Of a stretch of DNA of 64,000 bases, positions 10,809-19,050 are shown in pieces (positions within the stretch are counted from its first letter, which is position 1; every line of letters starts with the position of its first letter). Source of the stretch: Vavraia culicis subsp. floridensis. Its lineage: Eukaryota; Microsporidia; Pleistophoridae. The notes beneath the pieces were generated by a model that searched no databases, was not told the DNA's origin, and saw nothing but the letters and a program-made list of their open reading frames with translations. The DNA lies in NCBI RefSeq assembly GCF_000192795.1, contig NW_007360611.1, positions 82,016 to 146,015 of the forward strand. The letters are read 5' to 3'. The position numbers and the translations under genes were made by a program.

Positions 10809-11546
10809 ATGGACATGTACAGTTATCGTAATAATGGTGTCATCACAGCAATGGCCATCATTTCTTTATTTATACTGTGTTTTAGAGAGTTTTTCATTGC
10901 TGTTGAGAGCGCACTCATCAAATGGTACTTCAAGACAGAATGCTATTTCGTATTTGATACAGTGGCACTGGTGTGCTTCGTGATAACCACGGTTCTACGC
11001 AGACGGGTAATTACAAAGGACATCGCAAGAGGAAAGAGAATGATGGTGGAGCTATCTTGGTTTGTTAACATTATGTTGGTCTACGACAGTCTTTTTATAC
11101 TCGTATGCCCTCAGATTTTAGGCAACTTCCACACGATACACAAGCGGATCCTCAACGAAAAGTGCATTTGGAGAGTTCCAGAGTATCTTCTGCTGATGTG
11201 TGTACGTGTTTTTAACGAAGAAATCGTTTTTAGACGATTTCTCTATCACATGGCTAAAAGACACATCAAGCTCAGCAAGTGTATCGAGCACAAGAAATGG
11301 CTATGTATGCTGGCAGTTATTACCATGATGCTTCTCAATGCACTTGTGCACGCATTTACGCGTGTTATTAGCGCCCCATTCGCGCAGTTTCCCTATGATT
11401 TGATTTATCATGTTATTTTTAATTTATCATTGCTGTCAATCAGTGAGGCATACAATTGCATGATGCTTACCTTCTTTGCTAGTCTGTTTAACGACTGTTG
11501 GTCGATTGTGTGTTTGAAAATATTCCCTACGAGGTTTAGTCCGTAA
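10809..11546 (+). CDS. CAAX prenyl protease 2-like (Rce1/CPBP family) membrane protein
   Basis: Polytopic 245-aa protein with about six to seven hydrophobic segments. An EExxxR signature is present at residues 137-142 (N-E-E-I-V-F-R-R), the catalytic glutamate motif of CPBP/Rce1 intramembrane proteases, which remove the AAX tripeptide from prenylated CAAX proteins in the ER membrane. A histidine at 181 (L-V-H-A-F) sits where the second active-site motif is expected. For the third motif there is H201-V-I-F-N205 (H-x3-N), but its spacing from H181 is short compared with yeast Rce1. The more C-terminal 'SLFND' has the Asn but no His. The start ATG follows a GGG-containing stretch. Family assignment rests mainly on the EExxxR motif and topology. 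Confidence 0.62.
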   Translation: MDMYSYRNNGVITAMAIISLFILCFREFFIAVESALIKWYFKTECYFVFDTVALVCFVITTVLRRRVITKDIARGKRMMVELSWFVNIMLVYDSLFILVCPQILGNFHTIHKRILNEKCIWRVPEYLLLMCVRVFNEEIVFRRFLYHMAKRHIKLSKCIEHKKWLCMLAVITMMLLNALVHAFTRVISAPFAQFPYDLIYHVIFNLSLLSISEAYNCMMLTFFASLFNDCWSIVCLKIFPTRFSP

Positions 11547-12336
11547 AATGAGAGGAAGCATAATTCAGCGGACGGGTGGTAAAACAGGTAAATGGCGGCA
11601 GTGGTTGGTGACCTGAAAATGATTAGATCGGGGTATTAGGCGGAAAAATGTTCTTTTTATGAATAGCATTGTATTGGTGCGATAGGATGGATCGATGCTT
11701 TGAGCTACACCAACGATATGAGATGGTGAGCAGATGATCATCCATAGAATGTTTGTGCTGCGAATCGGTCCTTAATCTGTTATTTTGCGGTAGCCGTTGG
11801 AACGGAGATATGTTAAAGAGCAACACATTTTTGATTGTTGCTGTTAAACAAGCGGACAGTGATCCATCAAGCGCGCAATTCTGTTATTATTTGGTACTCA
11901 AGCAGGGGGTGTTACCGACAATAAACGGGATTTGCTAGGATACTCGTAGACCAGGCTGAATCTAATAATTGTTATCGTAAACAGGTGATGTTTCCTGTGT
12001 TGGCATGAAATGCTGTGGCTTCACAACTATTTTTGCAGCTTATTTTGTTCTTGAAAGGATTGTACCGCAAATTGAAACAAACTTGCTGTACCTGATAGAT
12101 GTACCAGTTACAAAGATTTACCGCAGTTTTTTGCCATGAAATGAACACAAATTCGTAGCTACTCCCCACAGTTTATACCTTTTTGGCACGCTTCGTATTA
12201 TTTGAACATATAAAAACTGATATGTCATATTACCGAGCAATACGGATACCGCTAAATCGCAGCAACAGCATTGTTCCCTGGTACAGATGGCGTATTCGTG
12301 ATCATTTTCGAGAAGCACGGTGCAAACGACTGTCTG
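11547..12336. other. Intergenic between CAAX protease and CDC7
   Basis: About 800 nt, frames up to 67 codons only, none with conserved character. No gene called. Confidence 0.5.
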
Positions 12337-12362
12337 TTTTATAAACTGAAATTGATGGCCCC
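12337..12362 (+). promoter_or_regulatory. CDC7 core promoter: TATA box and CCCC element
   Basis: TTTTATAAA at 12337-12345 ends 20 nt before the ATG at 12366. CCCC at 12359-12362 lies 3 nt before it. The close spacing implies a very short 5' leader. Confidence 0.6.
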
Positions 12363-12365
12363 TTA

Positions 12366-13424
12366 ATGGAGCAGTTCAGTGCTGAGGAACGAACGTACTT
12401 CGAATGGTTCTCGGACAAATACAAGGTTATAGCACGGGCGGGTGAGGGCACGTTCAGTACCGTGTATAAGGCCGTGGATTTGAATAACACAGAATCTGAC
12501 AACTCGTACTCAAACGCAGCAATAAAGAATATAACAATGACCAGTGCGCCTAGCCGTGTTGCGGAGGAATTGCGCTTCCTGAAGAAACTGAACGGTGAGA
12601 ACGGCGTAATACCGCTCCTGAACGTGCTCAGGTTTGAGGATCAGGTGGTTGCAGTCTTTCCGTACTTTGATTGCTCTGATTTCAGGGAGTTTCTGGAATT
12701 TTGCACCATCAATGATACCAGGGTGTATATGCGACAGTTATTGATAGCACTCAAGCACACACATGACAATCATATCATACACAGAGACATCAAGCCAAGC
12801 AATTTTTTGTACAATAGTGTGCAGCAGAGAGGCTTTCTGATTGATTTTGGGCTGGCACAGGAGGAAAAGAGCGTTCAAACACCGGAAGAACCGCCTACTA
12901 AGAACACGAAGACGAAACCATCGGTAACATTTTTTAATTCTGTTGTATCGAGATCTACGCAGCCTCCGGGTTATTACCAGACAGACACCAGACCGGTCAT
13001 GAAAGCGCAGCGAGCAGGGACACGTGGATTTAGAGCACCTGAGGTGCTTCTCCGGAATCCGAACCAGACTATTGCTATTGATGTGTGGTCGGTAGGCGTA
13101 ATATTTCTTATATTGTTGACCAAACAATATCCTTTCTTCAATTCGCTTGATGATTTGGATGCTCTTGTGGAAATAGCCTGTATATTTGGCAACAACGAGA
13201 TGAGAAAGCTGGCTAAGCATCACGGTAGGGTGTGGAAAACTAATTTGCCTAGCATTCCAAACGACAGGATATCCTTTGAACGAATAGTACGTGGTTTAAA
13301 CCCAAACTGTGGGCTGGATAGGCATGGATACGATTTGCTGTACAGAATGCTTGAGCTCTACCCAGAGAAAAGAGTCACGGCGGAGGAAGCGCTCGTACAT
13401 CCATTTCTGCAAAATGGTCAATAA
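12366..13424 (+). CDS. CDC7: Cdc7-like Ser/Thr protein kinase (DDK catalytic subunit)
   Basis: Catalytic kinase that, with a Dbf4-type partner, phosphorylates MCM helicase to fire replication origins. A complete kinase core is visible: glycine loop GEGTFSTV (26-33), lysine K54 in AAIK, E67 or E68 of helix C, HRDIKPSN (139-146), DFG (160-162), then a Cdc7-type insert between DFG and the activation segment. That insert leads to RAGTRGFRAPEVLLRNPNQT, followed by IDVWSVGVIFL and a 'YPFF..LDDLDAL.EIACIFG' stretch that is characteristic of Cdc7 rather than CDKs. At 352 aa it is shorter than yeast Cdc7, with small kinase inserts. No Dbf4 gene is seen in the window. Confidence 0.86.
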   Translation: MEQFSAEERTYFEWFSDKYKVIARAGEGTFSTVYKAVDLNNTESDNSYSNAAIKNITMTSAPSRVAEELRFLKKLNGENGVIPLLNVLRFEDQVVAVFPYFDCSDFREFLEFCTINDTRVYMRQLLIALKHTHDNHIIHRDIKPSNFLYNSVQQRGFLIDFGLAQEEKSVQTPEEPPTKNTKTKPSVTFFNSVVSRSTQPPGYYQTDTRPVMKAQRAGTRGFRAPEVLLRNPNQTIAIDVWSVGVIFLILLTKQYPFFNSLDDLDALVEIACIFGNNEMRKLAKHHGRVWKTNLPSIPNDRISFERIVRGLNPNCGLDRHGYDLLYRMLELYPEKRVTAEEALVHPFLQNGQ

Positions 13425-13866
13425 AGATATCTGGTTGTGTACAAAGTTTACATAATCGAGTGATTTGTCCAGTTTAAGAACTTGTCGGATACAGCTTGGA
13501 AACTTTCCATGGATAAGGCTGCTCACATCAACCTCTTATTAGTTTTATGGACACCGCCAGCTATGTCTACCAAGAAATGCATTCGGTTCATTCCATCAAT
13601 AAAACCAGCTATTTCATTGTACAAAGCACGTAATTTGTGCCAGGTACCGGTATCGTATACGAAAGTATCATCAGTTAAAAGTATTTCTCTGTTTGTAACC
13701 GAACAAAGGTTATTGATGCCTGTAAATATAATTTTAGTGCACAGCATCTCGTTTAATGATCAGGTTAATAAAAAATTATCATTTTATGATACTATTCCAC
13801 CTGTTTTCAGGTTGTTTAGAGATTTGATCCCCATAACAGATATGGACAACCTTAGCAATACCAGTT
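13425..13866. other. Convergent gap with protein-like minus-strand frames
   Basis: The 3' ends of CDC7 (+) and the secreted-protein gene (-) face each other here. On the minus strand, a 74-codon frame (13523-13747) followed by a frame-shifted one (from 13526 down to about 13430) has unexpectedly protein-like composition ('DDTFVYDTGTWHKL', 'PSCIRQVLKLDKSLDYVNFV'). This could be a frameshifted gene remnant or chance. Confidence 0.3.
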
Positions 13867-15021
13867 TTAATCATTAAAAATGCTCAATATCTGCTCAGTC
13901 AACTGCTCAATACGTAAAATGGCTAGCCTAGTCTCGGACGTACCGTATAACATTTTCGTTAATTCTCTGAACGAGTGTGGTAGGGTCAGTCGCAGTCTGT
14001 GGATTTGAACATGCTTGGCTTTAATCTCAGCTTCGTAATTCCTGGGCACATCGTGCAAAAAACACCAGAATTTTTCCAAAATCGTAATGAGATTAAGCAC
14101 AGCATATGGTGCACCGGCTGATTGTGACATATAAACTTGGAAATTGAACACCGTTATGTCGATAAGCATGCTGATCAGACCAATGTCTTTTTGCAAACAT
14201 TTTAACACCCGCATAGCATCTCTATTTTCGAACGCTTTGTTCGCGATGGAGCGTCGTGAGTTAGCCGGGTTAAATAATTTTTGGTCATACGAGTCGGATG
14301 AGCTGTCAGATAAATAAAATACGTTTGATGCACACTTTTTATCCGAGTCGGATGAGCTGTCAGATAAATAAAATATTTTCGATGCACACTCTTTATCCGC
14401 ATCTTGCGATGCCTTGCGGCAATTCTCCTGAAATTGTCTTTGTCGTGCATCACGTACCGGGCTCTTTCGTGAATACTTTTGCATTGAATATGGTTTACTC
14501 TGCAAATTACCACCCGTTTCCAATATTTCTGTTTTTATTCCGTTTTGATTGGCACCATTTTCTTTTTTTCTTTCGGTTGTTTCATGCAAGCTCCATTTCA
14601 GGTTCTGATTCATATTTTTTGATGAAATATCAACGTAGCGATCAGAGCACAGCTCATAAGACACCAATAATCTACTAAATAGAGAATAATTCGCACCACT
14701 AGATTGTAATAAATTATCATAATCTTTCGTATTCGTTTCCATACACGTCTTAATTTTCGGTCCAGGCACATGACAACCCAATGCGGCATTCTTTGAAAAG
14801 CAAGAATTAGCATGTCTTTGTTTTTCTGTTTTATTGGCATCCGCTCGAATATCTAGCCGCGGTTTCTCAATACATGATCCACTTCGTGTACAAACCATGT
14901 TCGGATCAAATGTTTGATTTACGTTAATTCCCCTTGACAAAATGAAGAAAGCTAACATTACAGAATATTTCATTAAGTTAACTTTTTGAGGTTTAATCTT
15001 TTTATCCACAATTCTCTGCAT
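13867..15021 (-). CDS. Putative secreted protein with 18-aa tandem repeat
   Basis: No family recognised. From the ATG at 15021 the product is 384 aa. A second ATG at 14973 (residue 17) begins MKYSVMLAFFILSRG, a good signal-peptide pattern, and would give 368 aa; it may be the real start. After a polar, cysteine-containing middle there are two tandem copies of an 18-aa unit with core 'CASxxFYLSDSSSDS', acidic and serine-rich (a plausible casein kinase 2 target). A hydrophobic helical C-terminal domain follows (about residues 270-384), with no clear C-terminal membrane anchor. No CCC element precedes either ATG. Likely a lineage-specific secreted or spore/host-interface protein; this role is inference. 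Confidence 0.6.
   Translation of the reverse strand: MQRIVDKKIKPQKVNLMKYSVMLAFFILSRGINVNQTFDPNMVCTRSGSCIEKPRLDIRADANKTEKQRHANSCFSKNAALGCHVPGPKIKTCMETNTKDYDNLLQSSGANYSLFSRLLVSYELCSDRYVDISSKNMNQNLKWSLHETTERKKENGANQNGIKTEILETGGNLQSKPYSMQKYSRKSPVRDARQRQFQENCRKASQDADKECASKIFYLSDSSSDSDKKCASNVFYLSDSSSDSYDQKLFNPANSRRSIANKAFENRDAMRVLKCLQKDIGLISMLIDITVFNFQVYMSQSAGAPYAVLNLITILEKFWCFLHDVPRNYEAEIKAKHVQIHRLRLTLPHSFRELTKMLYGTSETRLAILRIEQLTEQILSIFND
14291..14398. repeat. 54-bp tandem repeat, two copies
   Basis: Units 14291-14344 and 14345-14398 each start GAGTCGGATGAGCTGTCAG and differ at about four positions. The 54-bp length keeps the reading frame and encodes the 18-aa Ser/Asp-rich repeat of the secreted protein on the minus strand. 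Confidence 0.93.
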
Positions 15022-15820
15022 GACAGGACGTCACTTTTGATAAGCTTGTGCGCAACAAAATTTCAGTCGAAATTCAACAAACTTAAAAGTTCTTATGCTG
15101 ATGCGTTAATTTACTACTTTTCTTTTGTTCTTGAAGGGAAACATTCTCTGAAGATTTTAAGAACTGAAAGAGCTTATTTTAGGATATGGTTACCAGCCCA
15201 ATGCTCATCGAGTGTATTATTATGTTGCGCACATTTTAAGAATATACCTCACCCGCACACCAAGTCGTGGGCGAGCACAAGTATCATCCTACAAACTCTT
15301 ATTTTACTGCATGACTTTCCTTCTACTCCAGCCATGACCTTTAGCCCATTTCATATGACCCTATACCGGGATCGTAAAGCACATATTTGTACTGCAGTTC
15401 AGCACCTACCACAAGTGGTGGATACTTCTCGATATTAAGATATCTGTTTTAGTCCTGCACAACACATAGGGCGTGTAATTTCTACCAAACTGTCTAAATA
15501 AGCTCGTCCATTTTCATGAGCAAAACACTCACCTGGTGTAATAGGAGCATGAGATGCTGCAATGGTGTTAATCTGTGCACTGTTACCAGTGTTCGCTTTT
15601 CCACAAAGCATTTATCGATCAGATTCCCTTCTTTCACAGAAGAATTTGTGCTCCTGACCCCAAATATGAGGCATGTTAGGCTACTCACTCGACCGTTCAG
15701 TGCCGAAGGCGTATTTGCATTTCATCAATCAAACAAAGTGTCGATTTGAAATGGTACTGAGACCTGCAAACGAAAAGCACATTATCGTACGGTATAGATA
15801 ATCGGGCATAAACAGAATAA
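15022..15820. other. Intergenic between secreted-protein gene and GluRS
   Basis: About 800 nt. A 150-codon plus frame runs through it but begins at TTG inside the neighbouring gene and has no early ATG, so it is not called. Confidence 0.45.
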
Positions 15821-17725
15821 TTAATTTTTATTGAGTACTTTCCGCTTCTGTTCAGTGTAGGGAACCATGATAAAATCACCGGATTTGTAATCGCGTCTAC
15901 AGAAGCCTATACGCTCAAATTGTATGACCTCGCCGTACTTTACGTCCTCAACGGACTTTTCGGCATAAATTTGGATGATGTTCTTCGATTCGGTGTTAAA
16001 CCTACCGTCAATCACCAGATCACTGTAAATTGCTAAATTGATGTTGAGCGCTCCCTCAAGCGACACCCATGTAATTTTATTCACAGTTGTCTTGACATCA
16101 CCATCCGGATTGTTCATGACTAGTATTGCATCAGGCTGCCTGCTCTTCACCACAACATTTCCAACGTGCATCAGGGTAAACTCCTCGTTATCTGCAAGCT
16201 GTTCCGCATCTTCTTTAGAAATCACCATGCTCTTGGTATAAACAGTCCTTTGTCCCATCGAGGAATCCTTTTTGTTGTACGGAATCGTTAACGTCGCTTC
16301 TAACGGCTCTACTGGCTCTCCCTTGTCATCCACAAAACAAATCTTCACACACCTGTCCTGCTTTACACCTGAATATCTTTTACACATCCTTTCCAGATAC
16401 TTCTTGTTCATTGCCCATATCTTATCCCATGAGTTAACGGTGTTCTTCTGCCGCATTCCCTGCATCGTTATATACTCCTTCAGAACATTTATATTCAATC
16501 CCAGTCTCATAATGCCTCTTATAGTCGGTATTCTTGGATCGTCCCAGGTCAAACCGTGCTCTTCAATGATCGTTCTGAGCTTTCTTTTCGACAAAATTGT
16601 GTTCTCAAAATTTAATCTGCTGAAGTCTTTTATGATTGGCGTACGCATTTTGAGCATCCTGAGGAACCAAAAATACTGCGCATTCCTGTCCCTGAATTCG
16701 TTGGTACGCAACACTGTGGTCACTCCTTCCGTACTGTCCACAATTGGACAGGCAAAATCGTACGTCGGAGACAGTCTAGAATTCGTTCTACCATGCTTCT
16801 TGTCCTTCAATCTAAATATGACAGGGTCTCTTAGAGCTTTGTTCTTGTCGTCAACCGATATTTTAGCTCTCACGCAGTAATGCTCGAATTCAGACGTGTC
16901 TACCGGCTTCTCCGTATCTCCCAGTTCCATCATCTTATGAAATATTTTCATGTTATCGGCCGGTTTCGTATTTCTCTTGGCACTTTCGATGCCGTCCATT
17001 CTCTCCTTGTTCATTTGTTCCTGCTCAGTGTTGTCACAGTACGCCAATCCCTCGTTGATCAGATATTGAGCACACACCATAATTGTCTTATAGTGATCAC
17101 TTGTTCTGGACAGCCGATGCTCTTTCAGCTCAAGTAGCTCCAGGTCCTCCAAGATAATCTTCTCGTACAGATCCGAGCCCTTCTCCTGGTTTGTGTCATC
17201 AAATCGAACAATGAGCCTGTCAGCCATTGAGTTGTTCAGAAGCGCTGCTTTCACATGTCCTAGATGCAGATAACCGCTCGGTTCTGGTGGAAATCTACAT
17301 GTCTCCTTCGGTTTCATCTCATTTTTGTACTCTTCAATGATTCCGTTATTTTTTGCGAGATCACACAGCACCCGTAGTACGTCAGCAATGTGCTCGTTCT
17401 CATCCGTCAAGCCGCTAGAGGCTTTGTCTGTTTTCATTGCTTTGAGAAGCGTACCGTCGGCATAAAGCAGTGAAAAGTAAACATCTCTCAGCGCATCGGC
17501 CTCTTTTTTATACTGCAGCACCGCTTCTTTCAGGTTCACATCGCTAAACGAGCAAATCTTTCCTAGAAGCGATTTGACCGGCGTGTTTTCAAAAATTGAT
17601 TCGAGCACATCAACATCAATGTCTTTCTTCTCCTTGTCAAGGACTACATCGTGTGGCGTGTACTTCTTGATCAAATAGTAGAAAACAAAACTTCGTTTAT
17701 CTGATGGATTGAGCCTCACTTGCAT
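15821..17725 (-). CDS. Glutamyl-tRNA synthetase, cytoplasmic eukaryotic type
   Basis: Charges tRNA-Glu with glutamate using ATP. The class I catalytic core begins at about residue 144: 'RFPPEPSGYLHLGHVKAALLN' holds the HIGH-box equivalent HLGH (154-157) and is followed by 'IVRFDDTN'. 'SPTYDFACPIVDSTEGVT' and 'LRTNEFRDRNAQYFW' follow, and the KMSKS-equivalent is LSKRK (378-382). The all-beta anticodon-binding domain fills the C-terminal third. 'PSGYLHLGHVKAA' and the 'WDDPRIPT' region match eukaryotic GluRS rather than GlnRS. The 634-aa length has an N-terminal helical appendix of about 140 residues. The ATG at 17725 is preceded by CCC (5-nt gap). Confidence 0.93.
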   Translation of the reverse strand: MQVRLNPSDKRSFVFYYLIKKYTPHDVVLDKEKKDIDVDVLESIFENTPVKSLLGKICSFSDVNLKEAVLQYKKEADALRDVYFSLLYADGTLLKAMKTDKASSGLTDENEHIADVLRVLCDLAKNNGIIEEYKNEMKPKETCRFPPEPSGYLHLGHVKAALLNNSMADRLIVRFDDTNQEKGSDLYEKIILEDLELLELKEHRLSRTSDHYKTIMVCAQYLINEGLAYCDNTEQEQMNKERMDGIESAKRNTKPADNMKIFHKMMELGDTEKPVDTSEFEHYCVRAKISVDDKNKALRDPVIFRLKDKKHGRTNSRLSPTYDFACPIVDSTEGVTTVLRTNEFRDRNAQYFWFLRMLKMRTPIIKDFSRLNFENTILSKRKLRTIIEEHGLTWDDPRIPTIRGIMRLGLNINVLKEYITMQGMRQKNTVNSWDKIWAMNKKYLERMCKRYSGVKQDRCVKICFVDDKGEPVEPLEATLTIPYNKKDSSMGQRTVYTKSMVISKEDAEQLADNEEFTLMHVGNVVVKSRQPDAILVMNNPDGDVKTTVNKITWVSLEGALNINLAIYSDLVIDGRFNTESKNIIQIYAEKSVEDVKYGEVIQFERIGFCRRDYKSGDFIMVPYTEQKRKVLNKN

Positions 17726-18414
17726 TTGCAGGGTCGGCCGTAAAAAATTAAAAATTTAGCACAAAACGGTATAAAAGTGCTAATTGAACGCTTCTATGAT
17801 TTAAATGAATCACACAGCGCAACATTTTAAGATGAAGGGGGTCTGCGTTCAAATATATTATGCGTACACCAACCAAGCCATGTCGTATAGATACTGTTCT
17901 ACAATACGTTTAACATACGAAACATGGCGGAAAGCGTTAAATAGCGGAATAATTTGCGCAATGGAGTATACTAGCATTGCATAACTTTATAGTTTACTTC
18001 TCAATTACATTTATCTCTGTTCCATAACTTTACGATTTACTTCTACTACATCTTCATACGATGAAGTATCAGGTTGACACGCATGCATTCACTTGGTATC
18101 GGTTCAGCTGTTACAAACTGTCTAATATCGGTTATATCTATGAATTGACAGCTTCTTAATCAATTATCTGTACCATAAACACTCTAATTACATTATTATT
18201 GCTCAATTGCACGGTATCTACCGCAACAGTGGTGGTATGTGAGCACAAGCTGATACGTACTCAGAGCACTGCTCAAATATTGCGGAAACATTTGCTAACA
18301 TGCAATAAGGGGCACAGCAACAAGGTATTGATGGTATTACGGGTCTTTATATACGAGTAATGGTTCTTTTGGCACGACGTGGGCTTTAATTTCGCAATAC
18401 CGCCAACCCCCGCC
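17726..18414. other. Divergent intergenic GluRS / CDC37-like
   Basis: About 690 nt. On the minus side, CCC (17731-17733 complement) and a T-rich block serve GluRS. On the plus side there is a TATAAAAG at 17770-17777 with no gene directly after it. A 21-nt imperfect direct repeat (ATAACTTTA..GTTTACTTCT type) occurs at 17981-18001 and 18024-18044. A TTTATATA near 18346 and CCCCC at 18407-18411 precede the CDC37-like gene. Confidence 0.5.
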
Positions 18415-19050
18415 ATGGATCATCCCATCAATGAAATGGAATTGAGCAGTGATTCGTCAGACTACAATCATCAAAACATAGAGAAGAGCACACTACGCAG
18501 ATTAGTGCGCGAAAAGAAGGAGCGCGATAGGCATGAAATGGCGAAAGAACTGGAGGACATAAAGAAGAAACTCGAAAAACAGTACGATCCAGAGCTGGAC
18601 AAGAGAAAGGAGTTTATTGAACGAAAGCTCAGGCCGAAATTCGTTGAAACAAGCACAAACACGATCAACAACGCGGTCGAAGAGCAAAACAATGACGATA
18701 ATTTTGCAGAGTGTCTGTTATTCTTGGGCAATGATCCTACCATTGAAAATTTCATAGAATTTGTTGAGAACACGAAGAACGTAAATCTTGAACAATTTGA
18801 TGAATTTTTGCTTCTGAACTTGGCAGAGAACATCAAAGAGGGCCTGAACGAGGCAGGGCTCGTCATTTCAACCCTTTCGTTGTATTTCAAGTATCTCAAA
18901 CAGGGCGGCGTATCTCTTCTCAGGAAGTTGAGCGAGTCCTTGAAGGACGAGAGCAAAAAAAGAATTTTTGATGACGAGTGCAGGAAGTACTACGAAGACT
19001 CGAAGCAGGCACTTCTCAGTCTCAAGGACACGCGTGGCGAACTGAGATGA
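18415..19050 (+). CDS. Cdc37-like Hsp90 co-chaperone (reduced)
   Basis: The N-terminus (MDHPINEMELSSDSSDYNHQNIE, in part) has the layout of Cdc37: an acidic/serine patch with an S-D-S/D-D type CK2 site, then an 'H.N.....L.R' box, followed by a long charged coiled coil (about residues 25-70) and a helical domain. Cdc37 loads kinase clients onto Hsp90. At 211 aa it lacks most of the family's C-terminal region. The upstream in-frame GTG at 18379 is ignored because the ATG at 18415 has CCCCC ending 3 nt before it. Similarity outside the N-terminal 60 residues is weak, so another coiled-coil protein remains possible. Confidence 0.5.
   Translation: MDHPINEMELSSDSSDYNHQNIEKSTLRRLVREKKERDRHEMAKELEDIKKKLEKQYDPELDKRKEFIERKLRPKFVETSTNTINNAVEEQNNDDNFAECLLFLGNDPTIENFIEFVENTKNVNLEQFDEFLLLNLAENIKEGLNEAGLVISTLSLYFKYLKQGGVSLLRKLSESLKDESKKRIFDDECRKYYEDSKQALLSLKDTRGELR

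Noticed and set aside
13482..13877. 131-codon plus frame after CDC7
   Set aside because: TTG start, antisense to a more protein-like frame, no features.
14986..15438. 150-codon plus frame between the secreted-protein gene and GluRS
   Set aside because: Begins at TTG within the neighbour, first ATG is near its end, composition random.
15821..17725. Glutaminyl-tRNA synthetase as the identity of the class I synthetase
   Set aside because: The PSGYLHLGHVKAA and VRFDDTN boxes and the WDDPRIPT region fit eukaryotic GluRS better than GlnRS.
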